This document shows, piece by piece, positions 48,954 through 59,750 of a DNA stretch of 64,000 bases. The stretch comes from Clavulina sp. PMI_390 (taxonomy: Eukaryota > Basidiomycota > Agaricomycetes > Cantharellales > Hydnaceae). The position numbers and the translations under genes were made by a program. The notes beneath the pieces are model-generated. The model made no database searches. It was not told the DNA's origin and was given only the letters and a program-made list of their open reading frames with translations. Within the stretch, counting starts at the first letter, position 1; each line of letters starts with the position of its first letter. Location of the stretch: the NCBI GenBank assembly GCA_015039315.1, contig WIDE01000048.1, positions 63,431-127,430 on the forward strand, in the 5' to 3' direction.

Positions 48954-49634
48954 TCAGGCATCCAGCAATGGTTGATTCTTCCAGTTGTCTAGAATCTCCT
49001 CCACACGCTTCACCTTGTTTTCGTTTCCGGTGCCTTCCGCGATATTCCGGTCTACTCTTGTTCCAATCCGGATATCCGTTGCAATCCGGGGTGCTCCATG
49101 TGCATGGACGGCCTGATGGCATTTGTGGATCGCCTCGCAGACTGCAGGCCATGGTCCCTCTGAGTTTACGAAGAGGTAAGTGACACGGAAAAAAGTGGGC
49201 TGGCAAATTCGCTCAACAGTACCTAGATTGGTCCCATAGCCACTATCCCAGACGTTTTCATGTCAGTAATACGCATGGACTTTAGGACGGAAATCATTTA
49301 CTGCATCTATCGGGGCGATTTGGTGTTGAGTTTCTGCCCATGACATCACATCTATATTACTCAAGAGCGTACTTTATACTTCAAACCAGATGCGTCCAGA
49401 ACAACTTGGCACTAGAGCATGGGGAGGCCGATTGAGCAAGCATCCCAATCAGCCGGTGATTTCGGATCGTTTACTTTGGCGATATATTCCGCGACTGAAG
49501 GCTCCCCAGTTCCCATCGGAATAAGACAGAAATCTTCCAGGGGCGTGGTTCAGTACTCCAAGGAGCTTGTCTGGGATCGGAATGTGTGTACCTGCCGTTG
49601 CATATAAGGTTTCGGTCCGCTCGGTCAAACTCAT
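48954..49634 (-). CDS. ECM15: UPF0045/MTH1187-family thiamine-binding-type protein
   Basis: Small conserved protein of the MTH1187/YkoF-related family (yeast Ecm15), whose fold is known to bind thiamine or similar ligands; the fungal role is unclear. Five exons give 119 residues: 49592-49634 (MSLTERTETLYATA), 49475-49533 (DFCLIPMGTGEPSVAEYIAK), 49380-49411 (CQVVLDASGL), 49223-49242 and 48954-49159 (EGPWPAVCEAIHKCHQAVHA, GAPRIATDIRIGTRVDR, NKVKRVEEILDNW). The stop is TGA at 48954-48956. The 20-nt fourth exon supplies GYGTNL, a family hallmark. The donor of the third exon is ambiguous: gtataa keeps the frame, while the more usual gtacgc after KYK would need another acceptor. The family's normal KYK-His stretch is therefore missing in my model. 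The total length fits the family. Confidence 0.78.
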
Positions 49635-49802
49635 GGTGCGTCAGATATGAGGAAGCGAGTCTGGGTCTTTCGTGAGGGTCAATGTTTAGCTCGAGGCCGA
49701 GGGCGTCTTGGCTCCCGAAACACAGGACAGCTGGGCCAAACTTACCAAACAACCGGGGTGACGATGACAGTGTCGGCATGACTTTCACATTCAATATGCG
49801 TG

Positions 49803-49816
49803 CCTCCACCTCCACC
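49803..49816 (+). promoter_or_regulatory. CT/CA-rich block shared by two reductase promoters
   Basis: The block cctccacctccacc lies 12 bases upstream of the TATA box of aldo-keto reductase 2. An almost identical block (cctccacctccac) occurs at 54141-54153 upstream of reductase 3. I did not find it upstream of reductase 1. It may be a common regulatory site or simple sequence retained after duplication. Confidence 0.4.
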
Positions 49817-49827
49817 GGGACAGGTCA

Positions 49828-49834
49828 TATATAA
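49828..49834 (+). promoter_or_regulatory. TATA box of aldo-keto reductase 2
   Basis: TATATAA, 79 bases upstream of the ATG at 49907, in the divergent promoter shared with the UPF0045-family gene. Spacing is typical for a TATA-driven fungal gene. Confidence 0.6.
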
Positions 49835-49906
49835 CGCCGGGATCAATGCTGAACCCATTCCCCCCACAAGTGATTTGCCCATTCTACACACGCTCAACTA
49901 TTCAGC

Positions 49907-51502
49907 ATGTCTTTCCCAACAACACCATTTGGCAACAGTGGCGTCCAAGTCGCCGGCATCGCCCATGGCCTTATGATGATGACGTTTGTCTCCCTCTGGC
50001 TTTTGGCAGCCCCGACCTTCTAATGACCCAATTGTATCTAAATATAGCATGAAGAATCCGCCTCTTGAGGACGAGGACTGCTTCAATGCCATGAAGGCCA
50101 GCCTTGACCTTGTCTCTCCACCAAATAAGGTCATTTTCAACAGCGGTATGTACCTGAATTCATGGATCGGGCCAGGCACTGACGGTTATTATTTGCACAC
50201 ACAGCCGAGTTCTATGGCCTCAAGAACCCCTCAGATGGCCTAACGCTGCTCCAGCGTTTCTTTGACAAGTATCCTGAATATGCCGACCGCGCCCTTCTTT
50301 GCGTCAAGGTAACGTATTTTACTCTTGCCCTCAAAAGCGTCGATCCTCAGCTCATGACTTCGCGACAATATCAGGGTGGGATTAATATGGCCAAGCATGG
50401 GCCAGACAGTAGCCCTGAATTTATCCGAACTAGGTAAGCATATCTTGCGGTCCTTGCTGTGCCATGAGGTTCATAGATTAGTGCTAACTTGGTGATCTAT
50501 TCAGTGTTGGGAACATCCAGAAGCTTCTTGGTTCCAACAAGAAGCTTGACCACTTTGAGTGTGGCCGTATGGACGGCAAACACCCCATTGAGGAAGTGAT
50601 CGGCACACTCAAGGAGCTGGTTGACGAGGGCCAAATCAAATACATTGGCGTCAGCGAGGTCAGCGGGGCCACGTTGCGCCGTGCAGTAAAGGTATGCTCT
50701 CAGGGTTCATGCGATATATGCAGATCGACCGCTTGCGCTTACATTGCATGACTGCTTGGCTAGGTTGCCCCCATCGCATCGCTCGAGATTGAGGTGTCCC
50801 CCTGGGCTTATGATGACGCTGTGAAAGAAGGTGAGAAATATATAATCATCAGAGCAAACACTGGCTTACTTTACCCCTAGCTATCGCTGCTGCGGGAGAG
50901 CTTGGTGTAGTCGTCCTGGCGTATTCACCGCTTGGTCGTGGTAAGTCGGCGTTCTCCTTGCTAGTTCTGCTAATCAACGAGCTTACCCGGCACACCGAAC
51001 GTACAGGATTCCTGGCTGGAAATATGAGCCCCGAGACTGTCGCCAAAGATGATCGTCGTCGGATATTCCCCCGTTTTGCTGATGATGTGCGTCTCACGAT
51101 CCTCCCTTGGGTTTCTTGTTGCTGTATGCTGACACCCTGCCTGCCTTGACAGATGATGGTCAAGAATAAGAAAATCGTGGATGCAATATCAGCGCTCGCC
51201 AAGAAGAAGGGCATCACTAACGCTGAGCTATGTATTGCTTGGGTCCGCAGTCTTGGTGCGTCTTATCCATGCTCATTCATCGATCGTGCCCCTCACCTCT
51301 TTGTCTTTGCCTCTCAGGTCCCCACGTCATCCCGATGCCGGGGTCAAATACTGCCACGCGCGTCAAGGAGAACTTCTCGGCAGTGGAGATCACCTTCACT
51401 CCAGAGGAAAAGAAGGAAATTGACGAGGTTGTAGCCATGGCCCAGTCGACCGTTTCCGGAGATCGCTACGCGGAAGTGTACAAGCCTTACCTGATGATGT
51501 AG
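49907..51502 (+). CDS. aldo-keto reductase 2, pyridoxal-reductase-like
   Basis: Paralogue of the reductase at 19785-21516 and close relative of the one at 54295-55818. NADPH-dependent enzyme related to S. pombe Plr1, substrate unknown. It starts MSFPTTPFGNSGVQVAGIAHGLMMMT, followed by a phase-2 intron, then MKNPPLEDEDCFNAMKASL, VIFNSAEFYG (active-site Tyr), ALLCVKGGINM (Lys), KKLDHFECGRMDGKHPIEE, IKYIGVSEVSGATLRRAVK, ASLEIEVSPWAYD, LGVVVLAYSPLGRGFLAGN, RFADDMMVKNKKIVD, ITNAELCIAWV, PMPGSNTATRVKENF and VYKPYLMM. Eight or so introns of 50-75 nt match those of the paralogues. The site of the usual catalytic His is occupied by GRMD. The gene is complete. Confidence 0.9.
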
Positions 51503-51820
51503 AATGTGCCTGTATACTGCCTGGCCGTCCGAAATCAATAGTAGCTAATCAGAAGCAATTCAAGCAATCAGCTCAGTGATGAATGAAAGTCGTCGGTATG
51601 ATTCAAACGGCGATGTGGCAGAGGCATGAGTTATCGAATTATTCAGTTGGCTAAAATATGGCTACCCATCAAGGACAGGCCGAAGCAGGCAGTGGGCATG
51701 ATATTGGCATAAGCCCCGCATTGACCGAAGAATGAATCAATCGACGATAGATATTTGTGAACACACTTGGCAAGAGAACGTTGGGTTATCCACAGAGCAC
51801 TTCAGTAACTTGGTTCCATC
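51503..51820. other. convergent 3' region, no gene
   Basis: Space between reductase 2 (+) and orphan gene A (-). No coding signal is seen. It is AT rich. Confidence 0.45.
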
Positions 51821-52376
51821 TTATAGTTTGCGCCATCGTATTAGCAAAAGGAACGATGATATGTATACATTCTTAAAGAAAAACACATGGATTTGTGTTG
51901 TCAGGTTGATTAGGTCGGCGTCCCGTTCCTCTTGGGCGTCCATGGTTGGTTGGATTCCAAGCATCTCGGCATAAATCTGGTCAGACAATAGGGGAGGGAT
52001 TGAGAGGGCATGTAGCAGGTAGGTTGCCGCTAACGTCCGCATCACTCGCAGCAGGACCTGGATTATCCGCGATCACGGCTGCTTCACTTGTTTCTGGGTT
52101 GGATGTTTCATCAAGCAACCCCAAGGGGGTGACCGACAACGTTTGAAGCTGGAGAGCTGTATTTTTCCGGGATTTTCTTTTGGCTTTAGGACCTCTGGGC
52201 GTATGATGGGCACGTTTCGGTGATTGGGGGCTATCAGGAAGATCATTCACTTGAGGACTCAACGCCTTGGTCTTGCTCCGCGTGTTCGCGCTGGGGGGAG
52301 ATTGATCCAGAGAATCCGAGGTAGAGGATCTGGGATTTTGACCCGGCAGGCATAATCGAGCGGTGGTACGACGCAT
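51821..52376 (-). CDS. orphan gene A, disordered SP-rich protein
   Basis: I do not recognise this protein. It starts MRRTTARLCLPGQNPRSSTS and is basic, Ser/Thr/Pro-rich, with SPQ, SPK and TPR sites and a basic KAKRKSRK stretch, a likely nuclear localisation signal. Read without splicing, the first frame stops near 51980. A 5' GTTAGC to 3' CAG intron would join ASDAD to IYAEMLGIQPTMDAQ and give a stop at 51821-51823. That downstream stretch closely resembles ICAEMEDMHPNLDAQ in orphan gene B, 1.1 kb away, which supports the splice. The intron's branch site is close to its acceptor, so the model is provisional. Function is unknown. Confidence 0.5.
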
Positions 52377-53150
52377 CTGAATAGTAGGTGCGGTGATGGC
52401 GGGAGAATATGGGGCGGTATGTCGAGCTGGCTAGAAGCGAGTCTTTATGCCCCGAGACGCGGTGGCTCGTTAGGTTTGGGTTGCATAGTAACGAGAGGCG
52501 AAGCTAAAGTGGCGGGAACGCGTCTTGCAAGCTAGGGGCTTGATAGGGAGGGCCGGAGCACTAGATCAAGTTCGGGTACCGCCTGGAGTGCCTGACACGG
52601 AAGAGCTTGTTTACAACCTAGTGCGGTGGCCAGAGCATCGGCCAAAGCACAACCAAAGTCGAGGAGTGTTCATTGGGTGGAGATCGACAACGCGGGTGGC
52701 GTTGCCTTGCATCATTCCCATGGCCCAAGCCAAAAAATACAAGGCCACCCAGACCCATCTGATTTAGGATAAATCATACAGCCATGCATGTAACGATGGA
52801 GCAATAATAGACTCAGGAGATGTTCGGCAGTCGATCAGCAAGTGGGTGAGTGAGAGATAAATTGAAGCGCGCCGGGCGCAGTGAGATACGATTCATTAGG
52901 AACAAACGATAGAGGCTAGATAATTTCACGAAAAGGGGAAGACAAGTACGTGGGAGCAAAATGCGAAGCAGGTACGGAGCGCGACACGCGCATAATTCGG
53001 GGTAAACATTCGAGGTGACAGTATGGGATGTATGTGGGACAGCAGATTGTTGGCGTCAAGAACTCGCGTTTGGATAGAGGGCTTCCTTGATGGATGGCCC
53101 AGACTACACGAGGAACGGGATAGAGGTAGATAAGGCGGGGTCGACAGTCC
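52377..53150. other. 774-base space between the orphan genes
   Basis: Orphan A promoter region plus the orphan B 3' region. One short plus-strand open stretch at 52525-52767 lacks family motifs and splice support. No other structure is seen. Confidence 0.4.
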
Positions 53151-53741
53151 TCAAGAGTACCGCTGGTTCAAGTAAGGCGAAGGGTCGGCTACATATTCGT
53201 TCCACCTCTGCTGCATAAAGGCCTGCGCATCGAGGTTAGGGTGCATGTCCTCCATCTCGGCACAGATTTGATCGAAGAACGGGTCTTGTGGATCAAGGGG
53301 CGCCGGTTGGTACCAGTCGTAAGCATGGGGATCGAATGTGTCCTCCATAGCCTCCTGATTGACCATAGAAGGATCCCAGTCCGGGTTTCCCGTTGTGAGT
53401 GGGGTCTCCTCTGACGCAAGATCTGGTTCCCAATGGGCATTCGCAATAGCTCTTTTGACTTCTTCTGGGGTGGGTGATCCAACTCGCGGTTTCGAAGGGA
53501 TGATTGAGGATATAACGGCCTTGAAATTTACTCTTTTTGGGGTCTTTTGAGTCGTCGAAGTTGTGCGGGAACGACTAGAACGGTTCGGTGACGAAGGTTC
53601 GGTATCAAGACTATTGGCTGAAGGGACCGACGCTGCCGTCTTGCCGCGCATGTTCTTGCTAGAGGACGAGGACATCGGTTCGTATGTGCGAGTATTGACG
53701 CGGGTGCCAGGTGTTGAACGCGCTCGAGTGACAGGAGCCAT
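53151..53741 (-). CDS. orphan gene B, paralogue of orphan gene A
   Basis: Single-exon gene of 196 residues from the ATG at 53739-53741 to a TAA at 53151-53153. Residues 1-90 are basic and Ser/Thr-rich (MAPVTRARSTPGTRVNTRTY, SSPNRSSRSRTTSTTQKTPK) and probably disordered. Residues 90-196 are acidic and Pro/Trp-rich (PTPEEVKRAIANAHWEPDL, PDWDPSMVNQEA, FDPHAYDWYQPAPLDPQDPF, FFDQICAEMEDMHPNLDAQA, QQRWNEYVADPSPYL). No known domain is recognised. A repeated HWEPD/NPDWDPS-like pair suggests a short internal repeat. The end of the protein matches orphan gene A. It may be a lineage-specific nuclear protein. Confidence 0.65.
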   Translation of the reverse strand: MAPVTRARSTPGTRVNTRTYEPMSSSSSKNMRGKTAASVPSANSLDTEPSSPNRSSRSRTTSTTQKTPKRVNFKAVISSIIPSKPRVGSPTPEEVKRAIANAHWEPDLASEETPLTTGNPDWDPSMVNQEAMEDTFDPHAYDWYQPAPLDPQDPFFDQICAEMEDMHPNLDAQAFMQQRWNEYVADPSPYLNQRYS

Positions 53742-54140
53742 AGTGATGCGTGTGGTGTGTGTGAAGAACGGCTATGAAGGGGGCTGGAGTTATGCAGTTA
53801 CTTGGTCGGGTGGGGGTCTCTTATACCGGGTACCATGATAGCTCTTTGTGGCAGGCATGTGTAACAACGGACAACGAGCTCAAAGGCGCCACCTTAGCTG
53901 TTGACATAGTGAGCACCCCACACTGGAAGACAACAAACAAAGAGGAAACAAAAGCTGTGGCTGAAACTCCAGGTTGACAGTGGACTATTACATCACGAGG
54001 ACGTCTTGCTCGTGGTTCCTTGCACAATGATTCGAGAAAGAGGCCAAAACCCCACCAAAGGGTGAGCAGCGCGGGACGTCGGCCAGGGATCGAGAGTCCT
54101 TGGCGTCACACCCTTGTCACAGTTCCCACGGTTACCGAGA

Positions 54141-54153
54141 CCTCCACCTCCAC
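54141..54153 (+). promoter_or_regulatory. CT/CA-rich block shared by two reductase promoters
   Basis: Reads cctccacctccac, the counterpart of the block at 49803-49816, but here it lies about 67 bases upstream of the TATA box. Confidence 0.35.
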
Positions 54154-54191
54154 TGTGTCAATAAAGATGGCCTCCATCGTACTCGTCGCCA

Positions 54192-54227
54192 CCAATTCAG
54201 TCCTTCGGAACCGCAGCGGTATATAAG
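54192..54227 (+). promoter_or_regulatory. CCAAT motif and TATA box of aldo-keto reductase 3
   Basis: CCAAT at 54192-54196 and TATATAAG at 54220-54227. The TATA box is 75 bases upstream of the ATG at 54295. This is a complete-looking core promoter. Confidence 0.6.
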
Positions 54228-54294
54228 GGCGGACGAATATTGCGAATATTTCCCCTCCACTACCCCTCTCAGCTCACATCCCAACTACACAACA

Positions 54295-55818
54295 ATGCCT
54301 CTGCCATACACTACTCTTGCTGGTGGCGATGACAAGGTCGTCAAAGTTGCTCATGGTCTCATGCTTATGACGTTCGTCCATCATCATCCTCAACCTTCAT
54401 GTGCATCTCATACTGAGGATAATCAATAGCTGGAAGACTCCTGTTGTCGATGACGAGACTGCCTTTGCGTCGATCAAGGCTGGGCTCGATCTTGCTGGAC
54501 CAGACGAGAAAGTCATGCTTGTCAGCGGTATGTCGAGGTCCATCTAATGCGCATATATCCTCGTCTCATCCATGTCTTTTCGCATCACAGGCGAGTTCTA
54601 CGGCGTCGATCCTCCCACTGCCAACCTTGAGCTGCTATCGCGCTTCTTTGCCAAGTACCCCGAGTATGTTGATCGTGCTTTCCTTTCAGTCAAGGTATGC
54701 GTAACTCTTTAGCCGTAAAAGTGGAGACAGAGAACTGATAGATGATTTGTGCGGTTAGGGTGGATCAACTGTAGAGGACGGCAAAGCAACCTTGATCCCT
54801 GATTCAAGCCTAGAGAATCTCCGTCGAAGGTTAGCATATTTCATCGATTCATTGCGCCTGATCGAGCTCACATCCTTTGCCATTTGTATAGCGTGAACGA
54901 TATCAACAAGGCGCTCGGCGGATTTAAGAAGGTTGATATGTTTGAGGTTAGCAGGCTTGACGGCAAGAACTCCATCGAGGAGATTGCTGCCTCGCTCAAG
55001 ACCTTGCAAGAAGAGGGTCTCGTAAAGTACGTTGCGCTCAGCGAGGTCAGCGCCTCGACTCTCCGTCGTGCATGCAAGGTGAATAGGATTATTTTCATGA
55101 ACGGCAAGTACGCGTATTAATACGGCATTGCTTGTCATCAGGTTGTACAAATCGCGGCGGTGGAGATCGAGGTTTCTCCTACGAGTTTTGATGCCCCGAC
55201 ACAAGAGGGTACGTATATAACACTGCCTAGCCTCATATTGTCGCTGATATGGTCTTCTTATATCAGTTGTGGCAGCGGCGAAGGAACTCGGAGTGGCAGT
55301 CTGCGCATATGCACCTTTGGGACGAGGTAAGGGCGACAATTTATATAGGGCTGATCCCATCTCACGTCCTGAAACATTTTAGGTCTCTTAACTGGTACTT
55401 TCAAGCCAGAAGAACTGGGCAAGGGCGATTTCCGTCTTCTCGTTCCTCGTCTCCAGGCTGGTGCTTTGGAGGAGAACCAAAAGATTGTGGATGCCATCGG
55501 CGATCTGGCGAAGAAGAAGGGTGTCACGAGTGCCCAGCTTTGCATTGCCTGGGTAGCTAGCTTAGGTGAGCACGTCCAACCTATAACCCTATATACCAAT
55601 CCTTACTTAATTGCCCATCTTTCCTATCCACGCACGCAGGTGATAACGTCATCCCCCTGCCGGGTTCCAGCAAGGCGACACGTACGCTGGAGAACTTTGC
55701 TGCGGCTAATATAACGTTCACTCCTACTGAGAAGGAGGAACTGGACAAGGCTGTGGCCTCCTTTGTTGTTGCGGGGGATAGGTATCCTGGGTTTGCCCAA
55801 CCTCATCTCTTGATGTAA
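54295..55818 (+). CDS. aldo-keto reductase 3, pyridoxal-reductase-like
   Basis: Third copy of the reductase family, substrate unknown. Start MPLPYTTLAGGDDKVVKVAH, then GLMLMT with a phase-2 intron, KTPVVDDETAFASIKAGLD, VMLVSGEFYGVDPPTANLEL (active-site Tyr), FLSVKGG (Lys), KKVDMFEVSRLDGKNSIEE, LVKYVALSEVSASTLRRACK, VQIAAVEIEVSPTSFD, LGVAVCAYAPLGRGLLTG, VTSAQLCIAWVASLG, PLPGSSKATRTLENFAAANI and FAQPHLLM. Introns fall at the same places as in reductase 2. Its protein is closer to reductase 1 in the ENFAAN tail but shares the start and spacing with reductase 2. The catalytic His site reads SRLD. Stop TAA at 55816-55818. It is complete. Confidence 0.9.
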
Positions 55819-56084
55819 GACGGAGTGTCGTCATCTACCTATGTACTCCCAAAAGCTGCACTTGTACCATACTTGCCCAATAGCAATCAGAGCATTTTTA
55901 AAGGCTATGCGAATAAACACGATGGTTTCCCCTGCTAAAAGCGTGCCTGAAGCTGTGCAATGACTCGAAGCGCTCGTCGACGATGCCAGCTGCGGCTCCG
56001 GAGGCGCCTTCCTGAATAGGCAACACCTAGATTGGCACGCGTTGACTCTCATCTTCCCGACCCCCAACTCCGGCGACACCAGCC

Positions 56085-59000
56085 ATGTCGGACTCGATAG
56101 AACTCAACGGCGGCGGAATGTCTCAATCCCGCAGGATGCGCTCATCCGGCATTGGCTCGTCTTCGTTGACCAGCAGCCGCCCCTTTCTGAACCTCCTCAA
56201 TCCTCTTGGTGGCGGGCGAGCGTACCGTGGCTACGAACCTGCCCGCGACGACGTTGTCGAAGAACAAGACGAGGACGAATACGCCGAGAACCCCTATGAT
56301 GAAGAGGATGATCGTGGGGAGGGTCCGAGCTCGAGGCCGGGCTGGATGCGTGCGTCAACTCGGCCACCAAGCAATGCGTCGCGAATACCTATGCACGGCA
56401 ACCCCTCTCCTACACATCATTCAGGGGCCAACGACGCACCATACGATGATGATGAAGAGTATGACGATGGGGAGGTTCCTCAGTCATTCCTAATCGAAGG
56501 AGGCAGTCGTCGTGGTGGTCTGCATAGCTCCAAGAGTCCCAAGTCCACGCCTCGCAAGTCCTCAGGCCTAACAGGAGGTTTCTTGGCTGGTATCAAGCAA
56601 CCTATTAGCATGCCTCCACGGCCGTCAGACTTGCAGACTGCTGCTGACTTTGCACTCCCCTTACCCAATACTGCGCCCACTGGTCCATCTAAGCAAGGCT
56701 TGGATGAATATGAGCGCGCGCTCTGGAACTGGGTCAATGTCTACAATCTTGATGCCTTCCTTCAAGAGGTACTTTGTCTTTTCAAATATATGCCATCTAT
56801 CAAGTCCATTGATCACCCTTCATCATAGGCATATACCTACTACCTAGGCAAAGGGGTGTACTCTATTGCTCTGGGTCGTGTGCTGAACCTCTTGTAAGTC
56901 GAAGGCTCGTTCTCGGTGGACCGCGCGTTAATCAAGATCTTATGGTTTTATAGAACCATTGGTTTCGTTATTGGGTTCTCTACATTCCTCCTCGGCTGTG
57001 TCGACTACTCCTTAATACCAAAGACACATCAACTCTCCGACGCCATCGTCCCACACTGTGTATCCAGGTAACTTTCTTGACGTCTCCGGTCGATTCCCAG
57101 CCCTCACTCTGATCCACTGGTACAGATTCTCAGGCTTCAGCCTCATATTCTTCTTATCATTCGGCACCTTCTATCTATGGAACATTTTCACATTTGCCGT
57201 CGGTATGCGACGACTGTTAGACATGTATCGATTCTACACATATCTTCTTGACATTCCTGACGTATGTCCTGCACCGGTTCTCGTCATTGTCGACTTTCTC
57301 ACACCTACCATCTCCCTCTACAGGCTGATATTCAAACCATCCCTTGGACAGAAGTTGTCCGAAGGATAGGAAAGATCCGTGAATCCAATCCCATCACTGC
57401 CCTTTCATCGCAACATGCATCGGACTCTATCACCGCCACACTTGACGCACATGACATTGCTAATCGCATTCTACGACAAGAAAACTATCTTATCGCATTA
57501 TTCAACAAAGAAGTCCTTGATTTACGCCCACCTGGAATACCGCCCAACCTGCAACGCCTCATTGGAATGCACAACATTGGTGAAGATGGGAAAGGTCGTA
57601 CTCTCACCCGAGCGCTCGAGTGGAATATTCGATACTGCCTCCTTGGGTTCCTCTTTGATCAGGACGGGAGAGTGCGCAAATCTTTCACCACTCAGAGGAA
57701 CAAGGCGGTTCTTGTAGAAGCGTGCGTTCATCCGTCTATTACCGACGTTTCGAGAATCTAACGATCGGATTCCCATTCAGCCTACGACGGAGATTCATTT
57801 TTATGGGCTGCGTGAACGCTGTTTTTGCCCCCTTTATCGTTTTGTACCTCATCATGTACTCTTTTTTCCGTTATTTCGAGGTGTGTCCCGTGATCAATTG
57901 GTATGAACTCTCATCCAGTTCTTGCTAATTCCCCTTTTAGGAGTACCACAAGAATCCGTCCAACGCCAGTGGCCGCAAATATACTCCCTATGCGCAATGG
58001 AAGTTCCGCGAATTCAACGAGCTTCCACATATTTTCGCTCGTCGCCTCCACGAGTCGTACCCTGCTGCTAGCGAATATATTGAACAGTTCCCCAACGAGC
58101 GGCTGGTCCTTGTAATGAAGTACGTTATTTTATTCGGATCCATACATTATCACACTCTGACCTTGGGGCACTCAGATTCGTATCATTCGTTTCCGGTGCT
58201 TTCGCTGCAGTCCTCGCCGTCGCCACTGTGATTGATCCAGACCACTTTTTGACATTTGAAATCACCTCGCATCGTAGCGCTCTCTTCTACTTGACCGTTT
58301 TCGGTTCCATTCTTGCCGCCGCTCGTGGTATGGTGCCTGAAGAGCATCGCGTCTACGATACGGAAGAGCTCATCCAAGAAGTCATCGGCTATACCCATTA
58401 TATGCCTGACGAGTGGAAGGGTCGCCTTCATTCTCAGGCAGTGCATACCGAGTTTGGGCACTTGTTCGAGAACAAAGTGATGATCTTCTTGACGGAGATG
58501 AGCTCTGTTATCCTCACACCGTTCATTCTGTGGTTCTCACTTCCACCATGCTCCGCGGCGATTGTGGATTTCTTCCGGGAGTCTACAGTCCACGTCGATA
58601 GTCTCGGATACATATGCTCCTTTGCCGAATTTAACTTCAAGAGACACGGTAACGTGAACGTGGGTACCCTTTTCCTCAATTCCCGGGTTGGTGAGCCTGA
58701 TTGCTTCTATAGCTTGGTGCTGCTGATGGTGAGCTCGATGAGCGCTTTGGTCTGAAAGCTGGCAAGATGGAGCATAGCGTTCTCGGTTTCAAGGTCTATA
58801 TCTTGTTTCCTGACTTTTCACCCCTTGTCATTCACCTAGCATTTGTTATTGACCCTGTTCTCCATCTGCTGCCCTTAGGCTGCGAACCCCGACTGGAACC
58901 CGGTTGATTCAACGGGTTCGACCGTCCTCAATCGATTGGCAGCGGCCAACACTGCAGCCAATCGCCAGCGTCAAGCCCGTTTCGGTAACATGTTTGGGTC

Positions 59001-59490
59001 CGACTTGAGGCGAAGTGGCGGGAGATTCGGGGACCGAAGTGTCATGGGACGGCAGTACGCCACGCGAACAGATGGTCTAGCTCCATTCACTTCCATCGCT
59101 GGGCCCGGTGCAACCATCAATGGCGCCAATGACGCTAATGATGCCCAAAGCCATGAGCAGCGGATCGCAGAACGAGCAAAGATGTATGATTCTGCGCTGC
59201 AAAAGTCTTTTGCTGTTGGGACGACGCATCGGCGCAGTCTGTCTGGCGGTGTCGCCGGCGGCGTTTCGGCTGCTCCTGGCCCAAGAAACGCTGGCCTTGA
59301 ACAGACTGAACCGCTGGATGAAGAGGACTTGCAGAGTAATCTGGAAGACTCGTATGTCGACGGGAGGGCGAGGCAAGCGCCTGGGATGGACAGGGAGGAG
59401 CGTGAGAGAGATGAGGAACAAGAGTTAGCGGATGGTGGTGTGATGGGGATGCTGGCTCAGATCTATGATAATCGACGACGAGGAATCTGA
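56085..59490 (+). CDS. ATG9: autophagy protein Atg9
   Basis: Multi-spanning lipid scramblase of Atg9 vesicles, needed to form the autophagosome membrane. The N-terminal 240 residues are disordered, acidic and Gly/Ser-rich ([17 protein letters not shown]). The conserved core follows: [186 protein letters not shown] and [17 protein letters not shown]. About nine introns separate these blocks. The C-terminal part ([19 protein letters not shown], then disordered) ends [11 protein letters not shown], with TGA at 59488-59490. Family and completeness are clear. Confidence 0.95.
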
Positions 59491-59670
59491 ATGTCTCGCT
59501 TGGGGGATAGTATCATGTATCATGTGCTGTTTCAGAGTGATTCCAAATACAAAACTTTTATTGTCCGTGATACGCACTACCGTCGAAGCTGGATGTGTGA
59601 TGATAGTGGTTTTATCATGTCTACTTCAGGAGATATCACTAGTAAATAACAAAATGGCGATTGGGAGGTG

Positions 59671-59696
59671 GGGTTGGGGCCAGTGTGAAATACTCC
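59671..59696 (-). repeat. conserved 3'-flank block of flavoprotein copy 1
   Basis: The plus-strand bases gggttggggccagtgtgaaa and the following tactcc closely match 62793-62816. Both lie about 55-60 bases beyond the stop codons of the two tandem flavoprotein genes. This shows that the duplication included the 3' flank, or that a 3'-UTR element is conserved. Confidence 0.6.
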
Positions 59697-59750
59697 AGAT
59701 GGCTTATTAACGCAAAAGAATAAAACAAATCTGATCACCAGGCCTAACCT

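Larger units (their letters stand above)
53742..54294. other. divergent promoter region of orphan B and reductase 3
   Basis: Contains the TATA box, CCAAT motif and CT/CA-rich block that point to reductase 3. No further gene is supported. Confidence 0.45.

Noticed and set aside
52525..52767. 80-codon plus-strand open frame between the orphan genes
   Set aside because: No motif, no splice support and composition like the surrounding noncoding DNA.
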